64,000 nt of DNA from Bacteroidales bacterium UBA4772. GTDB lineage: Bacteria; Bacteroidota; Bacteroidia; Bacteroidales; VadinHA17. This document shows positions 43,886 through 53,155 of the stretch, piece after piece. The first letter of the stretch is position 1; every line of letters starts with the position of its first letter. The position numbers and the translations under genes are program-made. Location of the stretch: NCBI GenBank assembly GCA_002403305.1, contig DHHM01000014.1, positions 154,155 to 218,154 of the forward strand. Direction: 5' to 3'. The notes beneath the pieces were generated by a model. That model made no database searches, had not been told where the DNA came from, and saw nothing but the letters and a program-made list of their open reading frames with translations.

Positions 43886-44626
43886 TTAATCTTCTTCAAC
43901 CGGCAATGCTTCAAGTACCTCTCCGGCAACTATACGGTTTATTATCTCTTCCTCCCTTATTATATGCCCGTCACGGAACACGATGCTGCGTGTCATGCAG
44001 CGGGCTATGTCAGGCTCATGTGTCACGAAGACTATGGTCTTGCCTTTGCTGTTCAGATCCTGGAAAAGCGACATGATCTCATATGATGTCCGGCTGTCAA
44101 GGTTACCCGTGGCCTCATCGGCAAGAATCACCACCGGGTCATTCACCAGTGAGCGGGCTATGGCCACCCTCTGTTGCTGTCCGCCGGAGAGCTGGTTGGG
44201 CATGTGACCCATCCTGTCAGCCAGGCCTACCGCTTCGAGCGCCGCAACAGCCCTCTCCCTGCGCTCCTTAGTCTTTACCGCTGAGTTGTACATCAGAGGC
44301 AGCTCCACATTCTCCAGTGCCGAGGTGCGCGAGAGCAGGTTATACGACTGAAAGACGAAGCCTATCTTCAGGTTGCGTATCGCAGCCCTTTCGTTCCTGG
44401 ACATCCCGGCTACATTCACTCCGTCAAGGATATATGTACCTTCCGTTGGCCTGTCAAGGCAGCCAATGATGTTCAGCATGGTCGACTTCCCGGAGCCGCT
44501 GGCCCCCATGATCGCAACAAACTCACCCTGGTTGATCTTCAGGTCGACACCCCTCAGGGCATGGACCGTCACCTCTCCCACGTAATAGTCCTTTTTCAAT
44601 GATGATATGTCAATAATTGCCTTCAT
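43886..44626 (-). CDS. MacB-type ABC transporter ATPase
   Basis: A 246-residue ATPase of the LolD/MacB/FtsE class. Walker A is GASGSGKST, the Q-loop is in GFVFQSYNLLSRTSALENVE, the signature is LSGGQQQRVAIARSL and Walker B with the following glutamate is VILADEATGNLDS. The H-loop is FVTHEPDIA. The gene starts 2 bases after the membrane-fusion gene and is followed by the permease after 14 bases. Confidence 0.95.
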   Translation of the reverse strand: MKAIIDISSLKKDYYVGEVTVHALRGVDLKINQGEFVAIMGASGSGKSTMLNIIGCLDRPTEGTYILDGVNVAGMSRNERAAIRNLKIGFVFQSYNLLSRTSALENVELPLMYNSAVKTKERRERAVAALEAVGLADRMGHMPNQLSGGQQQRVAIARSLVNDPVVILADEATGNLDSRTSYEIMSLFQDLNSKGKTIVFVTHEPDIARCMTRSIVFRDGHIIREEEIINRIVAGEVLEALPVEED

Positions 44627-44628
44627 AG

Positions 44629-46011
44629 TCAGTTTCGTGCAGATGAGTTTGTTCCTGATGCGCTGGATGTACTCCGCGTATTTCTTCTTCCGGGAGGGGC
44701 CGGCATGAAGGGATTTGAAGCCACCTCCTGCTCTTTCTTCTCTTTTGCCGTGGCCAGGGTCATCTTTGTGACAACCTCGGCACCCTCCTCCAGACCGGTT
44801 CGCACCTCTGCATTGTCACCGTCGCTGGATCCGAGTTCTACCCGGACCGGGTGAATTCCCTTCTCATCCTTCACCCATACCATTGTTGGAATCTTGAATC
44901 CCTCAGGCGGGGTAAAGCCCTCCGGCAGCTGGCTACCGGGAATGCCTCGCATTCCACTGCCTGCTCCAGTACCTGCTCCCGGGCCGCTCATGCCTCCTGC
45001 AGGCCCGCCGGTGCCACCGGGAATGCCGGCGCCACCGGCCGTGCCATTCTTATCACGCGTGGAAGCCATCTCCTTAACCAGCCTGGCAAGATAATCAGCA
45101 TCAGGGGTGAACTTAACTGCCCTGTAAGGAACGATGAGCACATCTTTTATCTCCTCCGAATAGATGACAATGTTGGCCGTCATCCCGGGCAGAAGCTTTT
45201 TGTCAGGATTGGGAGCATTGATGATAACCGTATAGGTAACAACACCAGATGTGTTGACCGGTGACAGCCTTATCTGCTCAACGGTGCCTGCGAATTTCTC
45301 ATCGGGGAATGCATCGACGTCAAACTCTACCCGCTGTCCCTTCCTGATCATCCCGATATCTGATTCGTCTATGTCAGCCTCTACCTGCATCTGCGTGAGG
45401 TCCTGGGCTATTGTGAAGATTTCAGGGGTGTTGAAGCTGGCAGCTACCGTCTGGCCTTCATCAACCGCCCTGTTCATCACCACCCCGTCGATGGGCGAAT
45501 ATATTGTGGCATAGCCGAGCTGCACCAGGGCTTTGTCATACTGCGCCTGAGAGTTTTTAAGCGTGGCCTTTGATTTCTCATAGTTATACCTGGCCTGGTC
45601 ATGATCAGCCTGCGCAATCAGGTTCTTCTCATAAAGAGCCTTGCTCCGCTCATAATTTGATGCCTGGTATTCCATCTCTGCCCTGGCATTCTCAAGTGTG
45701 GCAAGCGACTGCTGCACGCTTGATTTCAGTGCAGTTTTGTCAAGCTCTGCAAGGACCTGTCCCTTTTTCACCTGTGTGTTAAAATCCACATGCAGCTTTT
45801 CAACAATACCGGAGACCTGTGTTCCCACAACAACCGAGGTGATGGCCTCAATGGTCCCTGAAGCGGTAACGGTATTGACAATCGAGCCCTTCGTTACTTT
45901 CGAGGTCTCATAAATGTATGACTTGCTCTTCTTGCAGCTATGAACAGTCAGCAGCGTTATCGCAACAACCGCCAGCATTCCGCCGCTTATTAAAATTCTT
46001 TTGCCTTTCAT
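44629..46011 (-). CDS. MacA-like periplasmic adaptor (membrane fusion protein)
   Basis: A 460-residue HlyD/MacA-family adaptor. The N-terminal membrane anchor (MKGKRILISGGMLAVVAITL) is followed by a lipoyl/barrel-sandwich half (GTQVSGIVEKLHVDFNTQVK), an alpha-hairpin (about 90-160), the second lipoyl half (ATIYSPIDGVVMNRAVDEGQ) and beta-barrel domains. A Gly/Pro-rich insertion (GGTGGPAGGMSGPGAGTGAG, about 315-345) sits before the last domain and is unusual. The start is ATG at 46011; an in-frame GTG at 46020 is possible. It links the MacB-type transporter to TolC. Confidence 0.92.
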   Translation of the reverse strand: MKGKRILISGGMLAVVAITLLTVHSCKKSKSYIYETSKVTKGSIVNTVTASGTIEAITSVVVGTQVSGIVEKLHVDFNTQVKKGQVLAELDKTALKSSVQQSLATLENARAEMEYQASNYERSKALYEKNLIAQADHDQARYNYEKSKATLKNSQAQYDKALVQLGYATIYSPIDGVVMNRAVDEGQTVAASFNTPEIFTIAQDLTQMQVEADIDESDIGMIRKGQRVEFDVDAFPDEKFAGTVEQIRLSPVNTSGVVTYTVIINAPNPDKKLLPGMTANIVIYSEEIKDVLIVPYRAVKFTPDADYLARLVKEMASTRDKNGTAGGAGIPGGTGGPAGGMSGPGAGTGAGSGMRGIPGSQLPEGFTPPEGFKIPTMVWVKDEKGIHPVRVELGSSDGDNAEVRTGLEEGAEVVTKMTLATAKEKKEQEVASNPFMPAPPGRRNTRSTSSASGTNSSARN

Positions 46012-46041
46012 TGTTATCACTCTTTAATTGTTCTTTAATTT

Positions 46042-47367
46042 TTAAAACGAAAGCGGGACTCCCCTGTAGAAGTCGATGATCTTGTGACTGTAAACAAGCT
46101 CGTATTTTGCCTGAAGCAGCTTGCTCTCAGCCGTGGTCAGGTTTGTCTTTTGTATCAGGAAATCGATGGAGTTCATGGCTCCGAGCTTGAACTTCTCCCC
46201 GGCCACATTGTACGATTCCAGGGATGCGTCGTGCTGTTTGACTGCAGCCTCATAACTGATAACTGCCGACTGTGCGTCAAGGACCGCCTGCTCTACCTCC
46301 TTGCGCAACTGGTTCTTTGTGTTGAGCTCATCGAGCTCTGCAGTGGTAATTCCATACTTCGACCTGGCCACTGACGATTTGTTCTGGTTGTTTCTGAAAA
46401 TGGGTATGGAAACGGATAATCCCACTGAAGGCGAGAATCCGCTCTTTAGCTGTGATCCCACCTCTGCCGCCTGGGTGAATCCTGTACTCAGTCCGGCATT
46501 CATCGAGACGGATGGATAAAATCCTCCCTTTGCCAGATCAAGGTCCACCTCCGAACTCTCACGGTATATTTCTGCATTCTTGATCCGGGGCTTTACCTGG
46601 AGGGCCTCTTCATAAACATTCGCCGCATCGGCAGCGGGTATAGTCGATATAATGGCATCCATATCCGGCCTGGCAATTTCAAATGACTCATCAACAGGAT
46701 ATTCCATAAGCTGCATCAATGTCACCTTTGCCATTTTCAGGTTATTTACCGCGTTGGCGAGTGTCAGCTCCTCGCTCGCGAGCTGGGTCTTCACCTGCAG
46801 GTAGTCGCTGTTGGCAATGGCTCCGAGGCCATACCTTTCTCTTGCCAGGGCCAGTTCTTCACGGGTGGCATCAGCCTGGTTGCGGCTGTTGACGACCTGC
46901 TCCTCTGCGTAGAGGACCTGCAGATAAGCGTTCATTATGTTCAGGGAGACGTTCTCCCTGGTCTCAGCGGTGCTGTACTGAAGACTTTCGAAGTTCAGTT
47001 CGGCCTGTCTGATCTGATTCTGTGTCTGAAAACCGCTGAAGAGGGTCACGCCGCTGCTCAGAGAGGCGCTGGTGCGTGCCGAGCCATCAAACGAGGTCTC
47101 ACCGTTGGTTCCGGTCACCTGCTGCCATCCCAGGTTCTCACCCAGTGAGGCACTCAGGCTGGGCCAGCGGTTGTCCCTTGCCTGTTGCAGGCTGATCTCT
47201 CCCACACTGACAGAGACCTCCGCCTTGCGTACCTGTATGTTTTCATTCAGGGCGTAATCGATGCATTCTGCCAGAGTCCACCGCTTCTCCTGGGCAGAGG
47301 CTGCCATAACCGCCAGGACCATGACTGCCACGGCAGTTAATAATCTATTTGTACTCATCCTTTTCAT
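46042..47367 (-). CDS. TolC-family outer-membrane efflux protein
   Basis: A 441-residue TolC/OEP protein. The signal peptide (LLTAVAVMVLAVMAASAQ) is followed by two outer-membrane-efflux repeats of long helices and short barrel strands. RWTLAECIDYALNENIQVRK at the mature N-terminus and LQVKTQLASEELTLANAVNN and LRKEVEQAVLDAQSAV in the helices are typical. It is the first gene of the efflux operon, 30 bases before the adaptor gene, with a -7 promoter element at 47387-47394. Confidence 0.93.
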   Translation of the reverse strand: MKRMSTNRLLTAVAVMVLAVMAASAQEKRWTLAECIDYALNENIQVRKAEVSVSVGEISLQQARDNRWPSLSASLGENLGWQQVTGTNGETSFDGSARTSASLSSGVTLFSGFQTQNQIRQAELNFESLQYSTAETRENVSLNIMNAYLQVLYAEEQVVNSRNQADATREELALARERYGLGAIANSDYLQVKTQLASEELTLANAVNNLKMAKVTLMQLMEYPVDESFEIARPDMDAIISTIPAADAANVYEEALQVKPRIKNAEIYRESSEVDLDLAKGGFYPSVSMNAGLSTGFTQAAEVGSQLKSGFSPSVGLSVSIPIFRNNQNKSSVARSKYGITTAELDELNTKNQLRKEVEQAVLDAQSAVISYEAAVKQHDASLESYNVAGEKFKLGAMNSIDFLIQKTNLTTAESKLLQAKYELVYSHKIIDFYRGVPLSF

Positions 47368-47386
47368 TTCGTGAAACTTGATGAGA

Positions 47387-47394
47387 CAAAACTA
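47387..47394 (-). promoter_or_regulatory. -7 promoter element for the efflux operon
   Basis: The minus strand reads TAGTTTTG (TAnnTTTG), 19 bases before the tolC-type ATG at 47367. No TTG at the standard distance. The rest of the 192-base gap to 47560 shows no other feature. Confidence 0.4.
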
Positions 47395-47559
47395 TAATGG
47401 CAAACTCCCGGGAAAGAATTCTTTAGACTGGTGTCACTGATTTATCGACAGACAGTGATTTTCTGCCGACGGTTATGATGGAGCAAAAAACCTGCGCTGC
47501 ATCCACCTCACGACGGGAAGATGTTCTGACAGCTATAAATTAGCCGGTAATTTCCGAAC

Positions 47560-48291
47560 TCAAAAATCAAGCCTTATGGCAATACCACCGGGAAATACAC
47601 TAACGGTCCATTCACTTTCAGGCTTCAAAGGAGCCATGCCTGCTTCCGGATGATTTTCACGGAGGTACCTCTCATAATCTTTTATTGCCCTTGTGGGCTG
47701 AGTCCATATCTGTGCTTCCGTCACCGCGGTATTAAGGGCAAAATTCGCCAGCCCGTCCCATACGGTTCGTTTGAACCCCAGCCATGTGATCAGACCGCTG
47801 CTGATGTTCACCACGCCTGCAATGGCATGGGTCTTCCATGACCTTCCTTCCTTTTCCCTTAAAGCCAATGTCTTCAGCAGTTCAGCTGCCTGCTCTTCCG
47901 ATAAAGGTTGTTCTCCTGCAATATAATCTCGATAGGAGGGATAATCTGCATTCGCATTTTTGGAGACAATGGGTGTAATTAACTGCCCCAGCGCTCCGAG
48001 AAAAGTCGTTGCAGCCCCCAGGACCATATCCTGACGTGTGGCCAGGTTATCCGTTGATAAAGAGACGATTACCTGCCCTGCAGTGGCCGCACTGTACCCG
48101 GCAAGCCAACCGTACCACCATATCTGTGCATTCTGCTTGTCCTGCAGGGCCGTCAGCTGAACATGCTGAATTCTTTTGTCCGTAACAGAGTCGGCAACCC
48201 CATCCTGTCCTTTGAGAGAAATACCCTGCAAAAGAAAGATGACTGACAGAAAGAGGGTTACTGATGCTGATCTGTAGTTTCTCCTTTTCAT
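47560..48291 (-). CDS. Hypothetical exported protein
   Basis: A 243-residue protein of a family I do not recognise. A signal peptide or N-terminal anchor (SVTLFLSVIFLLQGISLKG) is followed by two weakly hydrophobic segments (WWYGWLAGYSAATAGQVIVS and DMVLGAATTFLGALGQLITP) and a C-terminal part with a beta-like end (WTVSVFPGGIAIRLDF). No cysteine pair or catalytic motif is visible. Its ATG overlaps the stop of the MFS gene (ATGA), so it is translated from the same transcript and may be an envelope partner of that carrier. Confidence 0.65.
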   Translation of the reverse strand: MKRRNYRSASVTLFLSVIFLLQGISLKGQDGVADSVTDKRIQHVQLTALQDKQNAQIWWYGWLAGYSAATAGQVIVSLSTDNLATRQDMVLGAATTFLGALGQLITPIVSKNANADYPSYRDYIAGEQPLSEEQAAELLKTLALREKEGRSWKTHAIAGVVNISSGLITWLGFKRTVWDGLANFALNTAVTEAQIWTQPTRAIKDYERYLRENHPEAGMAPLKPESEWTVSVFPGGIAIRLDF

Positions 48292-49526
48292 GGTTTGTCC
48301 TGCTTGTTCTGTCCGCTTAAGAGTGCCGATTCCCTTAGTCGGGAAGAAAAAATAAAGCTGACAAGCATCAGTATGATCATCACAAATAACGGTGCGGTCA
48401 TTGACCCGGTCACCGGAGACTTGAAGCCGTCCATACCGAAAATGAACGCTATCCCTGAGATCTGTCCCATGAGCAGGAGAATTCCGTTTGACGTGCCTTC
48501 GGAAACGGGAAATGTCACCTCGGCGCCATACTGGAATCCTATCGGACCCGAGCTGAGCAGGAAAAATCCAAATGCTCCAGCCGAAAAAAGCAGCAAGGCA
48601 TAGTTTGTAGCGTAGGTTACTCCTGCAAGACCTGCCGTTGCACCTGCCAGAGCAATCATAATAAACGGTATTCGCTTCCTGTAGCGGTCTGAAAGGAAGG
48701 GCATGACAACAGCCCCCACTATTCCGCCAATGATCATAAGACCGCCGGTAATCCCCGCCTGTTCGGCAGAAAATCCTCTGGGACTCAGGATATTCTCAAT
48801 CCATGTGGTAACAGAATTGAATACTCCCAACCCGATAAAGAATATTACCATTAGCCACAGAAAATTCTTATTCCTGAAAAGAAGCTTCATTCCGTCGATG
48901 GCCAGGGCGCGTTCCTCCTGGTCAGGATGACATGGAGCCGTAAGTGGCCGCTCCCTTGCGAATAGGAAAAAGATCGCCGCGATAACCAGGGAGGTGATTC
49001 CGTAGATGTAGAGCATCCCGTCTATCCCGTGGCCATTTGCCAGGAAAGGTGTCAGGCTTATCCCCGCCAGGATACCGAAATACATGGCCAGGGTGCCCAG
49101 TCCTGAGGCTGTTGCTCTCTCCTTCATGGGAAACCATCGTGCTGCAACCTTCGTGATGGAGTTCAGAAGAAACGGCTGGCCTGTGGCAATTCCGATCTGC
49201 GCCAGCAAGAGCAAACTGTAATTATCTGAAACAAGCCCCCGCATCATGCCGAAAACCCCCGTCAGTACCACACCGGTCCCCACCCCTGCACGGATACCGT
49301 ATGTATCAATGATCCATGATGCAGGAATCGACACCACAAGGTAAACGATCATGAAACACATGGAAAGAATCCCGATCTTAAGGTCGGAAACGCCATAGTA
49401 CCCCGTTGCATCAATTGTTATGGGTGCAAAAGTGATCCACATTATCTGGTTGATTGTAATTGCCAGCATGTAGACACTCAGCATAACCCAGCGGTAGCCG
49501 TAAACCCTGAATTCTGTTTCCTGCAT
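48288..49526 (-). CDS. MFS transporter
   Basis: A 412-residue major facilitator with 12 predicted helices. The cytoplasmic loop 2-3 signature is replaced by SWIIDTYGIRAGVGTGVV, and loop 8-9 has PFLSDRYRKRIPFIMIAL. The N-terminal part (RWVMLSVYMLAITINQIMWI, TFAPITIDATGYYGVS) resembles the FLVCR/feline-leukaemia-virus-receptor-like group. The substrate cannot be predicted. It forms an operon with the hypothetical protein at 47560. Confidence 0.85.
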   Translation of the reverse strand: MQETEFRVYGYRWVMLSVYMLAITINQIMWITFAPITIDATGYYGVSDLKIGILSMCFMIVYLVVSIPASWIIDTYGIRAGVGTGVVLTGVFGMMRGLVSDNYSLLLLAQIGIATGQPFLLNSITKVAARWFPMKERATASGLGTLAMYFGILAGISLTPFLANGHGIDGMLYIYGITSLVIAAIFFLFARERPLTAPCHPDQEERALAIDGMKLLFRNKNFLWLMVIFFIGLGVFNSVTTWIENILSPRGFSAEQAGITGGLMIIGGIVGAVVMPFLSDRYRKRIPFIMIALAGATAGLAGVTYATNYALLLFSAGAFGFFLLSSGPIGFQYGAEVTFPVSEGTSNGILLLMGQISGIAFIFGMDGFKSPVTGSMTAPLFVMIILMLVSFIFSSRLRESALLSGQNKQDKP

Positions 49527-49702
49527 GATTACTTTTCTGTTTGGTGGCCCGGATTGATCATTCCCAATCCTGATAGTTCAGATCGGTCAGTAAAAGTAAC
49601 TTTTCATCAATTTCAAAAATGATTTAGGGTTAAATATTTGTATGATCATATCAATCAGGTCATATTGTTGTTAATTTGTTCCGGAAATCAATACTGACAG
49701 TT

Positions 49703-50380
49703 ATGCAACAAGGATTAAAAGTCATAATCACCGGCGCTACCGGGATGGTCGGAGAGGGTATACTGCTGGTATGTCTTGAAAACCAGGCCATCAGCAATGT
49801 GCTTATCATAAGCAGAAAACCGCTCGGAATCACTCATCCAAAACTGAAGGAGATCATCCACGAGGATTTCCATGATCTCTCACCGGTGGCTGAACATCTG
49901 GCAGGATATGATGCCTGCTTCTTCTGCCTCGGCGTCTCATCCGTGGGAATGAAAATGGACAAGTATCGTAAAGTGACCTATGATCTTACGATGCATTTCG
50001 GTGAGACCGTAAGCAGACTCAACAGCGATATGGTTTTCGTCTACGTATCCGGGGCAGGTACTGACGGTACTGAAAAAGGCAAGACCGAATGGGCGCGGAT
50101 CAAGGGAAAGACCGAAAACGACCTGAGGAAGCTGCCCTTCAAAAGGGTTTACGGCTACCGTCCGGGATTCATCAAACCATATAAGGGACAGAAGAAAACG
50201 CACGCCTTCTACACATATATAAACTGGTTCTTCCGTGTCGGTAAAAAACTAAGCCCGGATTATTTCAACACAATGGAGGAGCTGGGGCTCTCGATGATAA
50301 GGCTTGTCAGGCATGACTACCCGAAGGATACCCTCTACGGAAGAGACATCACCCTGCTGGCACAGGAACAAACCACCTGA
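49703..50380 (+). CDS. NAD(P)-binding Rossmann protein (atypical SDR, HTATIP2/YbjT-like)
   Basis: A 225-residue protein with an N-terminal nucleotide-binding motif KVIITGATGMVGEGILLVCL (GxxGxxG). It continues like the short atypical SDRs related to HTATIP2 (DACFFCLGVSSVGM, FVYVSGAGTDGTEKGKTEWA, VYGYRPGFIKP). The canonical YxxxK is not evident, so oxidoreductase activity is uncertain. The ATG at 49703 is preferred; an in-frame TTG at 49676 would add nine residues. The 176-base gap to the divergent MFS gene holds only A/T-rich sequence. Confidence 0.8.
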   Translation: MQQGLKVIITGATGMVGEGILLVCLENQAISNVLIISRKPLGITHPKLKEIIHEDFHDLSPVAEHLAGYDACFFCLGVSSVGMKMDKYRKVTYDLTMHFGETVSRLNSDMVFVYVSGAGTDGTEKGKTEWARIKGKTENDLRKLPFKRVYGYRPGFIKPYKGQKKTHAFYTYINWFFRVGKKLSPDYFNTMEELGLSMIRLVRHDYPKDTLYGRDITLLAQEQTT

Positions 50381-50395
50381 TCAATATCTCAGACC

Positions 50396-50668
50396 ATGTA
50401 TTATATCCTCTTCTACAAGACCGTTGACAACTACATAGAGCGGCGGGCTCCTTTTCGCGAGGAGCACCTCGGGCTGATACGTGAATTCCACCGTGACGGA
50501 CGGCTGGTGATGGCCGGAGCCCTGGCAGAGCCGGCCGACGGTGCTGTGCTGATATTCAGGGGAGACAACCCTGACGCTGCACATGACTTCGTCAGCCGCG
50601 ATCCCTACGTGAAAAACGGCCTGATAACCGAGTGGTCAGTCAGACCGTGGAACGTGGTGACAGACTGA
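50396..50668 (+). CDS. YciI-like protein
   Basis: A 90-residue ferredoxin-fold YCII-domain protein (FREEHLGLIREFHRDGRLVM, AGALAEPADGAVLIF, VSRDPYVKNGLITEW). Conserved His and Asp residues of the family are in REEHL and SRDPY. Some relatives are dehydrohalogenase-like enzymes; most are of unknown function. It follows the Rossmann protein by 15 bases and is likely co-transcribed. Confidence 0.85.
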   Translation: MYYILFYKTVDNYIERRAPFREEHLGLIREFHRDGRLVMAGALAEPADGAVLIFRGDNPDAAHDFVSRDPYVKNGLITEWSVRPWNVVTD

Positions 50669-50754
50669 AGATCACCGATGAGCTGCGTCTGTGGCCGAAA
50701 CACAAGCCATACCCGGTTGACAGATAAGAGGTCTACCAGGTAGCAGGAAACAGG

Positions 50755-50783
50755 ATAGAGACGTGCAGTATGTGCGTCTCTAT
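50755..50783. terminator. Hairpin between the convergent yciI-like and cytochrome genes
   Basis: A 9-base perfect stem, ATAGAGACG (50755-50763) with CGTCTCTAT (50775-50783), and an 11-base loop. It overlaps the stop codon of the minus-strand cytochrome gene and sits at a convergent junction. The T-run is weak on both sides, so termination is only likely. Confidence 0.45.
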
Positions 50784-53155
50784 TTGCCTGCAGCATCCAC
50801 CAACTGCCTGCCGGCAGGATTATTCGGGAATTTCTGAGCGAGCTGCCTTGCATAGATCATGGCCTTAGCCTTCTCACCGTGCTCCAGGTAAAAGGTGGCC
50901 AGGGCATACAGGTAATCATAATTATCAGGTTCCCGGCCGAGGATTTTTAGCAGATAACCTTCTGCCGCTGCAGTATTGTCCAGGGCGTTCTCGAGCAGCC
51001 CGAGGTTGTAAAGGATCCTCGTCTGCTCAGGCATCAGCGTAGCTGCCTTTTGAAAGTACTCCCTGCTCTCCTCGTATCTCCCCTGCTCGGCCAGCAACAT
51101 GGCCAGGGATCTGTTTATCTCATGCAACTCCGGGTGTTCCACCAGTATCTCGCGGAGAAGCCTCTCCGCCTCCCTGTAGTTACCCTGCCTCGCATATACC
51201 GTTGCCAGATTTACCTTTGCCAGGTAGAAGAGCCCGTCGATCCTGAGCGCCTCCCTGTAAGATTCTGCTGCCTTCTCCAGCTCACCGGCGTTAGCATGCA
51301 TGACACCCAGGTTGAAGGCGCCTCCCGGAAAGTCAGCCGTGTAGATGTTTATTGCCCTGTACTCCTCAAGGGCCTCTCTCCTGGCTTTCCTCGCGGCGGC
51401 GCTCAGCTGCTCCGCCGGCAGCTCCGAAAGCCTGATGCCGGCTTCGGCGCGTATCGCTCTGACGGGGTCATTGAGGCGAGGCATCATCAGCTTCTCATAT
51501 GTGACAGCATCTGGCGGGTTGTAGCTCATGACAGCCGTATGCCGCACCAGCGAGGCGGGGTCTGTCAGCGCCCGCTCCACTGCCCTGTTGCTCTCCGCAG
51601 TGTTGAACCGTCCCAGGTACCTCACCGCCGTGGCCCTCACCATCAGGGGGAAGAGCTCATTCTCAGCATAAAGCACCAGGTCCGGGATCGCGCCGCGTTC
51701 ATTCCTGTCAGCCGCCGCAAAGGTCTCACCGTAATGGGGACGCCTTCTCTCCCCGTACCACTTCTCAATATAACTCAGTGACCATGCCGTTGTCTTATCC
51801 TTGTGACAGTCGTTGCACGCGTTGGGCGTCCCTATGCTCATCGTCAGGTCGGGACGCGGTATCCTGAAGCTGTGGTCACGCCGGTAATCATTACCCATAT
51901 AGTACCTGCCGGTCATGTGACAGTTGACGCACTGGGCTCCCGTGCCTTCAACATATTCAGGCTCCCCGCGGTTTATCAGCCGACCGGCTCCGGTACTCTC
52001 CCCGCCCTCCCCTGCTCCCATGCCTGCCGATTGCCTTGTACCTGTTCCCGGATCCATCTTGTGAAAGTGATGCCGCGGTGTGTCGTAGATATCAGGACGG
52101 TGGCACTGGAGGCAGAGTCTGTTGTCAGGCTCTTTCGTAGTGGCGGAATGCGAGTCGTGACAGTCGCTGCACATCACCTCCTTCTCATACATCCTGCTCT
52201 GGGTGAACGAGCCGAACTCGTAAACCTCGTCCAATATCTGGCCGTCAGCATAGTATAAGGGCGGCGATACAAGCATCGGGATCATATAGTTCAGCAGGTC
52301 GCTGTTGTCATCTTCATAGTCGCCCATTATGGCACGGCGTGAGTGACAGCGGGCACATACATTGAGCAGCTCCTCGTTGGTGAGGTTACTGGTCCGCACT
52401 GTCAAACCGGTGTTGACATCCATGGGCCTTGACCCCTCGGGCAGGTTGGCCCAGATAATATGATCGGAAGCGGGACCGTGGCATGCCTCGCAGCTGACAT
52501 CGATCTCCGACCAGGTTGTATTATAGGTTTTGGTGACCGGGTTATAGTTCTTTTTCAGGTTCGTAGAGTGGCAGTCGGCGCACATGCCGTTCCAGTTCTG
52601 CGCCTGGCCGGTCCAGTAGAGCCAGTTCCCAGGACCCAGATCTTCGCCGTCATAAACCGTGTCGCCCAGGTGAAACCACCTGCTCCTTTCGGTATCCCAT
52701 GCGATGGGGAGACACTGCAGTCTTCCACCTTTAAACGGCACCAGGTATTGCTGCAATGGAGTATATCCGAATGTATATGCCACCAGGAAATCCTCAAAAC
52801 TGCCGGTTGGACCCTCAGTATTGACATAAAAGAGACTGTCGCGGCGGAACATGCGGTGCACCTTGCCACGGTGACTGAACTCGTAATCGTTGAAGTCGCC
52901 CAGGACAGTGCTGTCCGTAGCCCTGTCCATGGCAAGGTCGTGGTGCGACCCAACCCAGAGGTCATCCTCTATCTTGTGACACTCGATACAGGCGTTCCTG
53001 CCAACAAAATAAGCCCCCGATGCTGTCTCTGCCTCCTGCTTCTCCAGGGCTGTCCTTGCCAGGTAAACGGGAAATGCCGCGACAAAGATGACTGTAGCCG
53101 CGAACCCTGCCCTCTTCCAGGGTCCCATCCCGTTTTCTGCCTGTTTAAACCGCAT
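50780..53155 (-). CDS. Octaheme cytochrome c with HEAT-like and TPR C-terminus
   Basis: A 791-residue exported c-type cytochrome. An N-terminal anchor (AGFAATVIFVAAFPVYLARTA) precedes eight CxxCH heme sites: CIECH, CADCH, CEACH, CARCH, CSDCH, CLQCH, CVNCH and CNDCH (about residues 55-455). Then come a HEAT-like segment (RATAVRYLGRFNTAESNRAV) and about five TPRs (570-785). It is the third gene of an operon with cytochrome b and Rieske protein (11-base overlap with the latter), so it probably receives electrons from the Rieske centre in place of cytochrome c1. It resembles c554-like multiheme TPR proteins. Confidence 0.9.
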   Translation of the reverse strand: MRFKQAENGMGPWKRAGFAATVIFVAAFPVYLARTALEKQEAETASGAYFVGRNACIECHKIEDDLWVGSHHDLAMDRATDSTVLGDFNDYEFSHRGKVHRMFRRDSLFYVNTEGPTGSFEDFLVAYTFGYTPLQQYLVPFKGGRLQCLPIAWDTERSRWFHLGDTVYDGEDLGPGNWLYWTGQAQNWNGMCADCHSTNLKKNYNPVTKTYNTTWSEIDVSCEACHGPASDHIIWANLPEGSRPMDVNTGLTVRTSNLTNEELLNVCARCHSRRAIMGDYEDDNSDLLNYMIPMLVSPPLYYADGQILDEVYEFGSFTQSRMYEKEVMCSDCHDSHSATTKEPDNRLCLQCHRPDIYDTPRHHFHKMDPGTGTRQSAGMGAGEGGESTGAGRLINRGEPEYVEGTGAQCVNCHMTGRYYMGNDYRRDHSFRIPRPDLTMSIGTPNACNDCHKDKTTAWSLSYIEKWYGERRRPHYGETFAAADRNERGAIPDLVLYAENELFPLMVRATAVRYLGRFNTAESNRAVERALTDPASLVRHTAVMSYNPPDAVTYEKLMMPRLNDPVRAIRAEAGIRLSELPAEQLSAAARKARREALEEYRAINIYTADFPGGAFNLGVMHANAGELEKAAESYREALRIDGLFYLAKVNLATVYARQGNYREAERLLREILVEHPELHEINRSLAMLLAEQGRYEESREYFQKAATLMPEQTRILYNLGLLENALDNTAAAEGYLLKILGREPDNYDYLYALATFYLEHGEKAKAMIYARQLAQKFPNNPAGRQLVDAAGK

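Noticed and set aside
47373..47386. GAAACTTGATGAG near the tolC start resembling the inverted-repeat arm
   Set aside because: It lacks the central CA, has no second arm and no AGTTCC/GACCAAT block; judged a chance match.
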